A DNA stretch of 64,000 nucleotides. It comes from Cheiracanthium punctorium. Its lineage: Eukaryota > Arthropoda > Arachnida > Araneae > Cheiracanthiidae. Numbering within the stretch: position 1 is the first letter of the stretch; each line of letters begins with the position of its first letter. The translations under genes were made by a program, and so were the position numbers. The notes under the pieces were generated by a model, which worked only from the letters and a program-made list of their open reading frames with translations, did not search any database and was not told the DNA's origin. The stretch spans positions 372,001 to 436,000 of the forward strand of contig JAWZYV010012396.1 of the NCBI GenBank assembly GCA_038373885.1, in the 5' to 3' direction. Below, piece by piece: positions 45,471 through 58,634 of this stretch.

Positions 45471-46559
45471 TTGTTGTTTTAACAAAGATTTACAGTTTTT
45501 TACGGGTTTACGTGTGTGAAGTAGTTAAGCAAATGTATATACACAGATATATTATGTACATAGCCAAACATTTCAGTCAAATATCCATAAGTTTTATAAA
45601 TATATGATTTTAAAGAATTTTAGCAATAGAAAAGCAATGTTACATTCTTGTGCATAAGCATTTACTGCAAATGCATTTTAGAGATTTTGTTGTTTACCCA
45701 TTAAATATATGAACATACAATATAAAGCTTTTTCATTCGGTATGGCTGATCCGTAATTTTATATGCTACTGTCTCGATATGAAAATTTTGAGTAAAAAAA
45801 TGCATGCTAGAAAAAAAAAGAAAAGAAAACCTATTCCAGAGTGTTTTTAAAGGACTACTTCAAAGCACAGAATAGATTAAAACGACGTGAATTTATGAGT
45901 CGAATTTATGACGAATTTCTTGTGGGAAAATCATGTGAAATAGCCGCTAATATTCGTAGAACAAGTAAAATTTTAATAATATCAGTTATGTAATTAAATA
46001 ATAGTGGTTCCTTTTTGAATGCCTTTGCGTTATCATGTTACATTCTTCTTCTCTTAGTCATCGGTATACTACTTTCTTTGCATGTACCATTGTATGTTTT
46101 TATGCATCTTAAAATATAATTATAAAATTCAGTTATTCTTTAAATTTAAGCAGTAAAAAAAATTATTCAAAAATAATATTATCGAATAAAATATATATGC
46201 ACACTTTTGTTAAAAATTATTGTTTTGGGTTGTCTTATTGGACATTTTATAAATAATTCCTTTTTATTGAACTTGTACCTATTTTTAAAACGCATGATGT
46301 GAACAAACAGTAAACTCAAGTCTGTAATAGAATTTCAGAGCAATTTTATCAATTACTTTAACACTCTTATTCAGTTTTACTTTCAGTTTTGCACGCGTGG
46401 TATTTTTCTCCAAAAAAAGTGTTAAAAATAAGAAATAAATGTACATAAAGGCCTATAATCTAAAAAGCCACGTGTTTTTTTAAGTAAAAAAGAGGGAAAA
46501 AAATCAAAAAACAATTACGCCATCGGAAAAAAAAATCTACTGCACGAAACATTGTTTTC
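45471..46559. other. AT-rich intergenic sequence
   Basis: No supported feature. Confidence 0.4.
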
Positions 46560-46990
46560 GTCGGAGCGCTTATTGTTTAAATTCACCTCTTAAAAGATTC
46601 AGCTGACGACCCCTTTTTTCCAATATTTACCCATTTCGAAACTTATCTTTGGCGCAATTATTGGCCTCCCCGCTTGGCGCCTTTCTCTCCCCCGCTGGCA
46701 ACCCTGCCAACTGGAAGAGCAGTCCAGTAGAGATCGCAGCGCCGTGAGGAGCACGCGGATCGCAATCAGTGAATACTAGCATCTCCGCTTGGAATGTTCT
46801 TTCTCTTTGAGGCAGACGAAAACACCGGAAGAGATCTCTACCTATCCTGTTTCCACTAACTATCACTTGCGAAAGCTGGTGACTGACCGTGCGTGGACAT
46901 AACAAAAACTCCTACGGAAGAGGTTATTGTGTTTGTTTGTTTTTTTCTCTTGGCCGCCGCATCTTGGAGAGGAGAAGAGCAGGTAAGGAT
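46560..46990 (+). promoter_or_regulatory. GC-rich island with splice donor; candidate promoter and 5' exon
   Basis: G+C rises to about 60% in the line 46681-46740, against roughly 30% in the surroundings, and many CpG dinucleotides are present. An initiator-like TCAGT occurs near 46769. At the right edge AGAGCAG/GTAAGG (donor G at 46982) is a strong plus-strand 5' splice site. No long ORF fits, so a non-coding first exon of a host gene transcribed to the right is the best reading. The gene itself is not visible. It could also be a decayed retroposon. Confidence 0.45.
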
Positions 46991-49679
46991 TCTTTTTGAT
47001 GTTTGACCGCTGGTCAGGTTGTGTTGTTGTACGGCTGCTGTTCTTTTGGCTAATAAACGTATGGCAGTGCTAAGGCTTCGTTTTGTTGCATGCGAAAACG
47101 GATATGGCTTAGAGAGACGAAAGAGCAGGCGAGTTCTTTTCTAAGAAATGGAAATTGTGTATTTTTCTTTGCGGAAAAACATCTGGATAGTTCACTTTTG
47201 CTTCGAGATATAAATATGTAGCAGATATTACAAGCATTGCTGTAGATTCTACTGAAATGTTTTGTAGCAGCTGTAAAAATGGAAAATATATTCTTTGGGA
47301 ATTTCTGTAGCTTTAAATTTAGTTCAGTTGCAACATTTCAGTTCGCAGTGAGAAAGAAATTAGAACTAAAAAGTAACATTTTCACTTTTCACATGATGCA
47401 TGTTTAAGCTAAACAGTATAAATGTCTATAAGACTCCTTAAACAAGTTATACATGATGTTTGTGAAAAGTAACGAAAAACATCTTGTGTAAAATAAGTAA
47501 ATGAAAATAATTCAGTGTAAATGTTTTGTTTGATTAACGTATATCGTGATAAATTTCGATGGGTTGTTTAAAATTTCTCGTAACAGAAACTACCAAAAAG
47601 TTTTATTTATAATAAATGTGTATTCTATACATAAATTTATGTTTTTTGTCGCTTGAGAATGGTGATATATTATTTCTTTATTAATAAAATAGCAAGCATT
47701 AAAGAAAATATAAAATGATAGTAGAAAAAAAATATTAAGTAGAAACAGTGTACCTTCTCACGTTATTTTCATACCTACTCCCTTAAAAATTCTTTACTTT
47801 GTCTTCTGTAAATTGTTTATATTAATCTTACTGACATAAATAATTTACAGAAGACGAAGATTATTTACGAGATTTACTCCATAAAAATATTTCATTACAG
47901 AACAACTTTTTTTTATTTCTCATAGGTACTGCTAAGTAAATGTTTTTAAACACTGCATGTTTCAGAGTTTGAAGTAATAATAAACTTAAAATCCTATTAT
48001 GAATAAACTTAAAACCATATTTATGAATATAATATGTGATATTTACTTACATTTATACTGTGTTGTTTTTTTCCCTTTCGTGCCGCCTCTTCTTCTCTTT
48101 TCTTTCTACTTCTCTCACTTAAATGATATTTACCATATCGAGACGATTAGAAAGTGCATATTGAAATGCGATTATTTCTTCACTAAAACTGTAACATAAA
48201 ATAAAATTAGAAAGGTGTATTTGTAAATTGTTTTATCAGTTAAATCAACAGCACAAACAAAAATGCCAAACATGACATTTTTATAATGCAAACTAGTAAT
48301 TTTAATAAAGGTAATAGTTAAAATTTAGCATGGTAATTGATACATTCTGGTTACAAAAAGTAATATCAGAGATATTCATATACGTTATTAATAATATTAT
48401 TAGTCTATGATTCTTTGCAAGCTTTAAGAAAATAAACTTCTAGGAAATTAGTAAATTTTTTATGAACCCATTAAAACATGCATTTTAAAATACCTTTCAT
48501 TAATTAGTTTCGTAATTATTAAATGTGAGGATTGTGTGAGAAAAATATCGCATTTGTAAAAAATTATATATAATTTGTTCCATAGTTTACTAATAAAAAA
48601 GGTTTCAATATATTAGTGCATTTAAATATAATTCAAAGTTTCAAGCTTTCTAGACGTATTGTTTTCATACTATTAATTTATCACACAGAACTTTAAATAA
48701 TTAACCCACAAATATTATCAGAAATAGATTATTTCACTACAAAAAATTAGCAGATATACTGCTCATTTGAATTTATAATTTCGAAAAGTGCCTATTTTAT
48801 CAATGTAATGTACAAATATTTGCCTGTCTGTCATTTTTCAATATTGTGGAGGTTGTCTTGGAAGAACATATTTATCGATTATCTGCTTTTGGTTATAGGT
48901 ATGGGTTCATTTAAAAAATTTTAATTTACAAACATTTGAATTTTTCCAATAATCTTTGTGTTAAATGAAAAATGTTTTCTTTAAAAGAGTTTGCAATAAA
49001 CAAATATGTAAGTATAAATTAAACTGACTATGATTGAAGAAAATGGAATTAAAGTATACCATTCCATTTCAATTTTTGTATATGTTTAAATATTTTTTAA
49101 ATTTATTCAAAATGATGATTTTTAACGTGGAATTGATTAAATAAGACATTTTATATACTAACAGTAACTAAGTTTACCTAAAATTTAAATGTTTCCTCAG
49201 ATAAGCTTTTTCGTTTACCTTAACTTATAACAAAATATTTTTAGCTTTATCAGCTTAATCAAATCACTTGTATACAGGCGTAAAACTTTAATATAATGTT
49301 TTAACACTTATTTAATTAAAAATGTCAATAAACAATTTCACGACCTCTCTGCAAAATTAATCTGATGCACGGAATTTCAAATAAAATAAATGAAGTCTAG
49401 CCCGCATTTAAACACAGCCATTTATTTCACTATTCAAAGTGCTAAACTGGCAGAAGAAAAAGAAACAAAAGTGTTTAATTAAAATTGAAAATAATTAAAC
49501 TTAAAATATTACAACCATTTCAATTACTTTCTTTTCAGCAGCTTTTTATAAATTAAAAGCGATGATGTTAAATTAATTTCTCAGCGGAAATTATTTAACG
49601 TTATCTCATCAAAACGAGTTACACTTTTTCTAAGTAGTTCAATTATTTCTTCGCATCTAATTTCAAATATATTAACTGG
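46991..49679. other. AT-rich sequence, possibly intronic
   Basis: No ORF with a recognisable domain. If the two GC islands are alternative first exons, this is the first intron or an inter-promoter spacer. A hairpin lies at 47797-47859. Confidence 0.4.
47797..47859. repeat. 24-bp-arm hairpin
   Basis: Arms 47797-47820 and 47836-47859 pair with two mismatches around a 15-nt loop; core CTTCTGTAAATT. Confidence 0.85.
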
Positions 49680-49865
49680 CGACATTTATGCTCGTCGCCA
49701 AGTGTCAACAATCGCCAAGTCGATGGGCGGCGAGTGGCTTTCACAGGTGAGCACACTTCTCCGTCTCTGAGTTATAGAAGCTCCGGACCCTCCCCTCAGA
49801 CAGATTGAGAGCGTAATTGCGGCGTATGAGGGACCAGGCACAAATTGTCGAAGTGAGAGTTAAGA
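49680..49865 (+). promoter_or_regulatory. Second GC-rich island with splice donor
   Basis: A GC- and CpG-enriched stretch with GATGGGCGGCGAGTGG, followed by TTTCACAG/GTGAGCAC (donor G near 49747), a good plus-strand splice site. It lies 2.8 kb downstream of the first island. It could be an alternative promoter/first exon of the same host gene or an unrelated conserved element. Confidence 0.4.
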
Positions 49866-51732
49866 TCTAGAATAAGGGTTTTGCTTTTGGTTTAGCACGC
49901 GAGGTTCCGCATTTAGATTGGATTTGTTTTCACTGGCGAACTTATAAAGGACAGATTTTTTTTATAAAGTTTAATTCTTATGGAAGACTAAACACACTAA
50001 GAAAATAAATAAATGAATAATAATACCAAACGTAAAATTGGGAATGCTCTTGCAATAGCATTTAAACTCTTTAATTTTAGTAGCTGCTTACCTATTATTC
50101 AATACATATATTTTAAATATCGTTGACATTGCTGTTTGTTTATTTGATTTTTTGTTAAGACAAAGTACTTTAGCGATATCTGCCAAAGGGGGAGATGCCT
50201 CGGGTTGTGTACTTTTTAAGGTTTAAAAAAATAACAATAACAACAACAAAAGAGAACTTAAACCTTTTTAAAAAGGTCATGGCATGTATAATGTAATAGT
50301 TTAGAAAATTTGCTTGTTAAGAATTATTTTTCCTTCGTACTCCCACGGGTATCAATTCGTAATATCATTTCATTAGATAAATTTTATAATTGCTAATGTT
50401 AAATCAAATTCTAGATATTTAACATCCATTGTACTCTTTAGAAAAACAATGTTTTTTTTTTAATGTTTAAAAAATATGCATACTTTAACATTTGCCGTTT
50501 TATTCATTACCATAATTTTTCATTTTACCTTTTATTTATTTATTTATTATTATTGTAACTATTATTATTATTTTTATTATTATTTATTTATTTAATTTAA
50601 GGGCGGGGGATAAGACTTTATCACGCTGATTACGATTTCATTTAAAATGCTTTGCAAATTAAGACTTTCTTTCTTTATTTTGTTTTTAGTGTAAAAAAAT
50701 TTTATTTCAAATTTCATGGCACACTCTCAACAGTGAACGTATATAACGTTTTATTTTAAATGAAAATGCTTTTAACATATTCTTCTTTACTTCCACTGCT
50801 AAAGAATAACTGAATGATATCGATAAAATACTAATTTAACTGAATAAAAAAATACTTAAAAAAATTCTTAGTTTTTTACACCTTAACTAATCAATAACTT
50901 GGCATTTTATTGTTATTGTTAAGTATTTGTTTTGATATGAAATAATATGCTATATTAATTTCACATCTTCATAAGTTTAACACATCAAGTTAGCTGCAAA
51001 TTAATTATTCCCTGAAATAAGGCAATATATTTTCTATAAAGGGTATAACTGTAAAATTTTAAATTAAAGAAACATTTTCTCAAATAATAAATAAACCTGG
51101 AATGTCTGATTTTTAATAATTCATACGAGGCTACTTCCATTCAATAAAACAAAAATCCTATTGCAGCAATTTTACGTACGCGTGCTGTAAACGATGAAAA
51201 TCATTCGACCATGAACGGCGAGGTATAAAATGATGCGATAATATTGCCTTTGTGCAGAGGATAATTGAATCGTTTATGTACTAAATAGTTCCTCAGTCTT
51301 TGTTTATTGTGTTAAAAATGCATGAAGCTCTTCCTCTGTTCTTTTAAGGATTTGTAATAATTCTAGAGAACTTGAAGGCACCACACATGATGTAATGACA
51401 TGTTTGGATTGCTCACGAAAATCTATTCTTTTGTACACTAAAAAAGAAAAGAAATGTTTTGTTTGCCTTCTTACAACAGGAAAGTTTTGTTAAATTAATA
51501 AGTTTTACGTTAATTTAACGAGATATTTTGCTGAGGCAACAAAGTTCTTTTTAATTTTTGTTGGATCATGTTTTGGGCAAAATTCTGTTGGATTTAATGA
51601 AACATTTTTTTTTCGTGCTTGCGTCATTTATTTTTCGTTACACGTAAATAAATATTTAGTAACATTATTTAAAATAATTTTTCTATCTGCTTTTGTGTTT
51701 TTGGTTTGCTGCATATTTTAATTTGATAATAC

Positions 51733-51763
<31 letters not shown>

Positions 51764-52116
51764 GGAAAACGAAACTTTCATTCCTGAGTCAACACTTTTT
51801 GAGTATATGAAACGTTTCCAACACAGCAATTGACACTTTGTGTTACACAATGTATAATTTACTCACGTTCTCCCTCAATCTGAGTAATTTTATGCATTAT
51901 AGATGCTTGCACCAATCACTACTTGTTTTTTTTTTTTCAATTCATGTAGATCATACTTAAGTTATTCCTTCGGGTGTGAAAAAGAAACGCTTTCAAATCT
52001 GTTTATAATTTTTATTTTTAATGTATTAATAACTTAATGGTAGAATACTTTAAAAAAAGCAAAAAAGCCATGCTATTTTTAGTTTCCGAGTACAAAATGG
52101 TATATAAGAGGAAATA
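49866..52116. other. AT-rich sequence, possibly intronic
   Basis: No gene recognised. It includes a TTA/TTTA-rich microsatellite-like tract (about 50533-50600) and a 29-nt poly(A) at 51733-51761. Confidence 0.45.
51733..51761. repeat. Poly(A) run, 29 nt
   Basis: Uninterrupted A run. Confidence 0.95.
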
Positions 52117-52720
52117 CAGGGTGTCACAAAAACAGTGACCTCTGTTTTTATTCTTTAGATTTTGATATTAGACATGCATCATAAATTGCAAAGGTACATA
52201 AAAGAGGTACATAAAAGAGGTACATAAATTACAAAGGTACACAAAGGTACATAAAAGAATGGTACAGAATTTTATAAAATTAATTAAAAGTTTCAGTTGA
52301 TTATATTTGAGTTGTTTCAAAGAAATTTATAACGTCCTCTTACCAAAACCCCTTCTTATTTAATAAGTTATACACCAAATTTTGTTCAAATATTTAGTGA
52401 TGGACAAAATTTTCAGCATTTGATCATAAAGCGTATATCCTGTTTATATAATATGCCCCGTATTGATAATAGACATACATTCTAGAGTAAAAAGTTACGT
52501 AAAAAATGTGCAAAATTTTATAAAATCAATTAACATTTCCAATCTATTATATTTGAGTAAATACAAAAAAAAAAAATGTACAAGACTCCGCACACAAAAA
52601 AAGTTTTTTTAGTGAATTGTACCCAATGCATCAATTTGGTGATGTAAAAGATGTTACGATTTTTGCCATAAAATATATATCGTGTATGTTCAATATGCCC
52701 GCACTCCCACCCAACGAAAG
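52117..52720 (+). repeat. Diverged tandem repeats with a GGTACATAAA minisatellite
   Basis: Starts with ACAGGGTGTCACAAAAACAG, similar in style to the ends of other elements here. Two diverged units, from about 52150 and 52455, share AGACATNCAT, CAAAATTTTATAAAAT and ATTATATTTGAGT blocks, and a weaker third follows. Inside the first, AGGTACATAAA repeats several times (about 52190-52260). Confidence 0.6.
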
Positions 52721-53719
52721 CTCAAGTAAAATGATTTAACCAATCCGTGAAACAGATGAAACGGGAATAAAAAATAAATTCAGGGAACATCCACACACTC
52801 TCTTAATCTCCTGATTTTTTAAAATTCCTCTTCGTAATGAATAAATTACATCGCAATTTTCAAGTAATACATATCCACTTGGTACGCATGACAAGAATTT
52901 CATTTCAGTCTTTTCAAATGTCAATTTATCATTTAATATGTCAACAAAACGACATGGGAAAGAGATTCCTGCGACATTCGCAACAAAGGGTTTTCGAATT
53001 GAAAAAGATGGGAATCATAATAAAATGTTGACAATATGCTTGACTAGCTCAAAACATTTGGCATGGATGAATAACTTATTTGATGCTAAGTGGGTAAAAA
53101 AGAAAGGTAATATGATAAGACTGTATGCATCGTTAAATACACGTCTGAATTACAATGGCAGTTCATTATGTATTCAAAAAGTTGCTTTTTTGTTGCTTTG
53201 ATATAGGTTTTAATGAATTAAGTTCCATTGTGGGATAATACAGAGCTTCTGAAAAGTATCCAAAGGATTTACATTTTTGAAATAGAAATCTATATTAATG
53301 GTCTAACCAGAAATGCACCGTAATCTTACTCAACATGCATAAGTACTAGTACTGTAAGCTTATTAATGAATTATTAAATTCCTTTTGCTGCTACTCAGTA
53401 AATCTGGTTCATAGGAATTAGTTAAGCATAATAGACACCTCATCAGCATTTTTCTGTAGATTAATGGAAAATATGAATGAAATTACTGACTTTGCAAGTT
53501 ATCGAATTTTATTTTACACAAATAATTCCCACATAAACCTTTATTAAAACAGAGATATTATTTGGATCTCGAATGACAGAATTCCAACTATTGTAAGTTT
53601 TGCTTTTGTGGTATTACGTTACGCAAAACAGGAACTTACGCTTTGCTGATAGATGGCCGATCAAAAACATGATCAATTTTACCTAATGGCTTCAACGAAA
53701 AGCATTGTTAATTTAATAA
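52721..53719. other. AT-rich intergenic sequence
   Basis: Overlapping short frames at 52837-53201 (+) have no recognisable domain. Nothing else supported. Confidence 0.4.
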
Positions 53720-54180
53720 AAAAATTGTTAGAACCAACAAAATTATTCTGTTGAAATATCCCCCAAAATATTTTTGTTGAATCAACAAAATTTTGGTCAG
53801 TTCAACAAAACATTTTTTTCCGTGTAAACAATTGTTGTGAAAAGTATCGTATAAATCACCATTTCTAGTTTATTTGTAATCAATCTGTATTTTGTTTTCA
53901 TCAGGCTAAAAAAAAAAAAAAATACAATCTGTGCTAGATGTTGTCGGGCGCACCGGAAAAAAAGTTTTGTTGAATTGAAAAAAAAAATGCTCATTAAAAA
54001 AAAAAAAAAAAGATTGGAGCTATTTCAACCGAATAATTTTATTGGGTTCAACAAAATTTTTGTTACATTAACAAAATATTTCGTTGAATTAACCAAAATT
54101 TTGATTTAACAGACATATTTCTTTGCATCAGAGCCAACCAAAATTTTGTTGAATCAACAAAACTTTTTTTTTCGGTGTAA
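53720..54180. repeat. Cluster of AACAAAATTTTGTTGA inverted elements
   Basis: Repeated short palindromic blocks of TTGTTGAATCAACAAAATTT type occur near 53770-53810, 53960, 54050-54100 and 54140-54165. GCACCGGAAAAAAAGTTTTG (about 53949) faces an inverted CAAAACTTTTTTTTTCGGTG (about 54159-54178), suggesting a small element of about 230 bp. The A/T-rich composition weakens the boundaries. Confidence 0.6.
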
Positions 54181-55430
54181 AGAAAAGCACTTTTTGTATT
54201 ATGTGTGACATTTCTTCCGCGGACATTCTGTAGGCTTTGTGTCAACTGCCGACACGCTCATTTTAAACTATTTCATGCAGTGCTAATCTCGTTCTCGTTT
54301 CAACTTCGAAGGTTTTAAGACAACTCATAAGCCAATAACTGATTTCCTGTCTCGAAAACTCACCATTACTATGACATGCTTCAAAAATATATTTGGATAA
54401 TGGTATTCCCCTTTTTTTTTGCTTCTCTCTCTGCATCCCTCAACACCAAAAAGTATGAAAGGGCAGTTCCAGTTGAATTCAATGGCGTTAAATACTTGCA
54501 TGACTTACTCAAGTTTCCTCCTAAATATTACATGCCTTTGTGTTCCGTCACGGAATTTTACTTGGAATGACTTTATTTACGTTAGTGCAGATGATTATAC
54601 AAAACATCTTTGTTTATTTCTTTTTTCTCGAAGAGTCGGGTATTTGCATTAATATGCTCTTTCCTATAATGCATGAGTGCATAGTTTTGAATGATATGCG
54701 AAAACAAAAAATAAAAATGCGTAGAAGTGCAGTGAATTTTTTATTTTTTATTTTTTTATTTGACGCGAAGCTATAAATGTAAGGAAGCGTGTGGTCATGT
54801 AAAGTGAATAATAAATATTCGTGACGCGTACATTCGAATATTTTTTTAACAGTTTCGTTTCGTTTATGCTTGCTTTCCAAAGTGTGAGAGCTGCATGGAG
54901 AATTTTGAATTCTTTCTTAGATTTTTTTTTCAGCCACAGATGCATGATTTTTAAATGTTTTTAGAAATGTGCGCTGCAAAAGTTTTGTGTTGTTTTGCAG
55001 ATAAACAACGCAGTGATGGACAATATTAGGTACTTACGTAATATAACGTCAACCTCACCAAATTTACTTCCATAGTTTTGGCGGTAAAAATACTTACAGC
55101 TGGCGTGATTGAAAATGATGACGTGGTAAATACGTAATCGGTTACTTATCGTAAGTAGGATTATCAACACTAGCAGCAGAGAATTGTATCACTGTGTAAC
55201 GTTATCCGCCCTTAATCGCATGGATTTAAAAAATGTTGGCGAAAATCTAATCGACTGTGTGACATATAAGTAACGAAAATAATCATCACAATAAAAACAA
55301 AAAATAATTTATAAAATTAATATTCAGAACATGGTACTTGCGATTGGTGCCGTTTCAATTTTGTTGTTTTGCTAAGTTTTTACTTATTTTACAAGAGTTT
55401 TGAATAATCCTCTGTATGTATATATATAAA
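54181..55430. other. AT-rich intergenic sequence
   Basis: No supported gene. A 64-codon frame at 54376-54570 (+) begins with a hydrophobic, signal-peptide-like segment, but nothing else supports a gene. Confidence 0.4.
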
Positions 55431-55434
55431 TACA

Positions 55435-55864
55435 CAGGGTGTTTCAAAAAAGCTCCGATAAACTTTAAGAGTAGATCAGGCATTTAATAAGGATTCAGAT
55501 CCACGCAGTAATGTGGGGTTGTGAACGTTGCCTTCATGTTGCTGTTGATAATCAGTTTGAAACAAGTGCTGAAATAATTGCGAAGTTTTTGACGCCTAAA
55601 ACTGTTTTATCTTTCACCGAAAGCGCTTGATTAAAACTGATAATTTAAAAATCCTGTTCCATTCCATTGATTATAAAACTTGGTAAAGAAATTAGGTGAA
55701 CACTTCAACACTTTTCCAAAAAGATTATTAACAGATATGTGATGACGTTAAAGAAACAGACAAGGAAATGGCATTTTTAGCCCTAGATTGCTAAGTGACT
55801 GGGATTCCTTTTGATATTCCATACCTCCCTTTAATGTTTGTCCGAAATCAATTAAAGCATCCTT
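55435..55864. mobile_element. Miniature inverted-repeat element, family 1, copy B
   Basis: Diverged relative of 3878-4318, sharing the block order of a left CAGGGTG end, an internal TCACCGA-GCTTGAT-like region, a GAAGAAATT/AAAGAAATT-ACACTTCA region and GATTATTAACAG. The right end (near AAGGATGCTTT, complement) is decayed. Confidence 0.65.
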
Positions 55865-56473
55865 TATTCACGGAACGGTTGAAAGATAAGAGATGTACGG
55901 TAATCTAGTACGAATTTCTGAACTGAGAAATGATTTATCGTAACGAAAAGAACAACAACAAAAAATTTGTCGTGGGAAATATTTGTTTTCATATATTTTA
56001 TTCGGAATTTCCATGTTTATATATGTTTCCTAAGTGTATCAACTCACTTCATCTCTGAATATTTTTTGCTCATTCTACTCTTCATCAGCTTAGAACGGAG
56101 GAGGCAGATAAGGAAGATTTACTCACAAGAAAAGTGTCTTCAGCGTAAAAAGTTTTAACAAGTTAAGCAAAAGAAAACAACATTTTGTTCTCATAGAGAT
56201 TAACATTTTTACAGTGGGTACTAACGAACTGAAAACACGCACACACACACCTAGTTAGAGTTAAACCATGTAATAAAAGCAAGAAAGTTGTTAGCCGATA
56301 ACACCCCGAATCAGTTCCTCAGGTTATTGGCTTTATTCGAACTTGTACCTGTACAGAGTTTTCATCTATAATGAAAAATGTAACTGCCTAAAGAATATTG
56401 TTTAGGTACTCTTAAAACAATATATAATTTATAAATTTTTTATTCGATAAATAGCAAAATTTTCTTATTTTTA

Positions 56474-56762
56474 GTTCCTTGTGTGGAGTAAAGAAAGTTT
56501 TGTAACCTCCAAATATGTTTGTATTAAGACTTTGTCAGTTCCCGTAACCATTTTGTCAAGTTTTGGGGTTACGTCTCTACGTATTCCAAAACGCCTCACC
56601 TGGCCAGATGCCTCGCATTCTCATAGCTCAAAATCAGTTAGCTATGGAGTATTGAAATTTTCTACTTTGAACTGTTGGAATGTCTATTTGTACACCTATG
56701 TTTTTTATCACAATATTTTCGTTTCTTTATTTACAGGGTCACCCAAAAGTCACTACATTTAA
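56474..56762 (+). repeat. Diverged copy of the ACTTCCTTGTACG repeat
   Basis: Begins AGTTCCTTGTGTGGAGTAAA, followed by a module with ATTGAAATTTT, GTCACCCAAAAGTCAC and TTTATTTACAGGGTCACCC blocks like those in 34527-36000. Same orientation as the left end of that element. Confidence 0.6.
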
Positions 56763-57104
56763 GTCAACCAACCGTCTTTATTAAAATTTGAAATTGAAGT
56801 ATCGTATTACAATTTCCAGGGAAATACGTTGATATGATTTGAAAATGCTTTCAATTTAATACATCTAAAATGAAAGTGTGGTGTCCACATAAAATGATTT
56901 TATATGAAAATATCCTGCAAAATTGATTAGAATTTCAGAAGCAATGTTTTCAGCGTATATAAACGTATAAGTACTTTTATTTCAAAAGACGAAATAAGTT
57001 ATATTTTCTTAACTTATCATTTCACAATCGGATAGAAAAAATTTATTTCCGTCTATATTAATTCATACATTAATTTCATAATGTATTCTAAGTCTTCAGC
57101 TACA

Positions 57105-57446
57105 AATATTTCATTAAGTTTTATTTTTTTTTAATTTCAATTGAAAGAGTGATCAAAACATGTGACACAGACTACAAATCTCTTCAGAATTCTTGTTAAT
57201 GAAATAAATTAACAAGAATTTCCGTTGAAAACTAAACCTTAGACGTTTGATTTATAAACAAATAACTTGAACTTTTTCAATTAAAAATATTTCATTACTT
57301 TTTTTTTTTGGCCAGTTGCAAGGATGATCTTAACACGTCATACAGATATCTCCATTCGAAATTCCTGTTAGTAGATTGACAAGAATTTCCAATGGAAATT
57401 AAAACGTAGATATTTTATTTGACATTTACAAATGAACTTTTTCAAT
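57105..57446 (+). repeat. Tandem duplication, about 181-bp period
   Basis: ATATTTCATTA recurs 181 bp apart (TCATTA at 57111 and 57292). Both units contain ACAAGAATTTCC and GAACTTTTTCAAT, with many differences. The first unit also has a 12-13-bp inverted repeat around AATTCTTGTTAAT. Confidence 0.75.
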
Positions 57447-58632
57447 GCCCGATGGGCTGTAATCAGCAGTTCTTTCATTTAAGTTCTAAATATTGTTTCA
57501 TAAAATTTTGTATGTATGTTCTTGTAACATAACTCATGTGTGATTTTAGGAATTTAACTGGCTGTCATAATTGACAGACCTTAAAATTCATCCTCTCTAC
57601 TGTACTGATACCAAATTATGTTTCTTATTTTGCTGTTTGGACTCTCATTGTCATTTGCTTTCGAATCAATGTGACTGATAAATTGCGTCACGGTAAGACG
57701 GAAGAATTGCTCATTTCAGGAAATGGTGCAACCAGATTTATATGTAAAGCAGTGGGATATTTCTCGATGGTCTGCTGAATGGTATTTATCCTCCTCTTTT
57801 AGCCATGAAAGGAGTTTCGGACTTTATCAGAGAGGATTTGTGAGGTTTTAGAGTTCGTTCCCGTGAACTGAATGAGAAATTTCTCTAAGAAAAAAAATAA
57901 AATGGCATCACGAATAGAAAATCATCTTATTGAGTGGTGAATATTTAAAGATGAAAAATGATTTATTTTTTATAATTTCTTCTTCCTTCAAGTAAAGGAA
58001 ACTAAAAATGCTTGTATATTGATTATGAATATTAATATGAATGATTTTTTTTAACTGGGGAGGATTTTTCAAATGACATTATAAGTTTGGGATATCACTT
58101 CTTTATGATTGAGAAAAAATGGTGTTTTAGAAAGTAACTATATTGACATTTATCTTCTAAATAAATATTTAATTATCCTCAATATTCTGTTAAAATAACA
58201 GCTATATATATCGTTATTTGTTTTCGAATATCGTGCGATTGGAAAAAAGCAAATAATCCGAAAATACAATATTACACTTGTTTCTTTCTTTTTATGCTAC
58301 CAAAACTTACTAAATATTTTAATTATGCAGCAAAATGTTTGTATGCACTAAAATACGTTAATGTGAACTAGCATTGAATGATGGGATAAACATGTGTTAA
58401 AACATGAAGTACAAATCATAAATCATTAAGGAATACAAAAAGGTTAACTTATTTTCAGAACTTGATTAATAAAATATGCTGTCCATTGAATACTTGATAA
58501 CTTTTTATATCATATTATTAAACTTTTTTTTTATGATTTTTACGTGAAAATTTGAAATGTGAAGAAACTGTCATAAAGTGTACGTTAATGCAGCATTAAA
58601 ATGAAGTAATATGTTACAATACAGTTATAAAA
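57447..58632. other. AT-rich intergenic sequence
   Basis: No supported gene or repeat. Confidence 0.4.
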
Positions 58633-58634
58633 TA

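Noticed and set aside
54376..54570. Small secreted peptide gene
   Set aside because: The hydrophobic start resembles a signal peptide, but there is no cysteine pattern, homology or promoter support, and such frames are frequent in AT-rich DNA.
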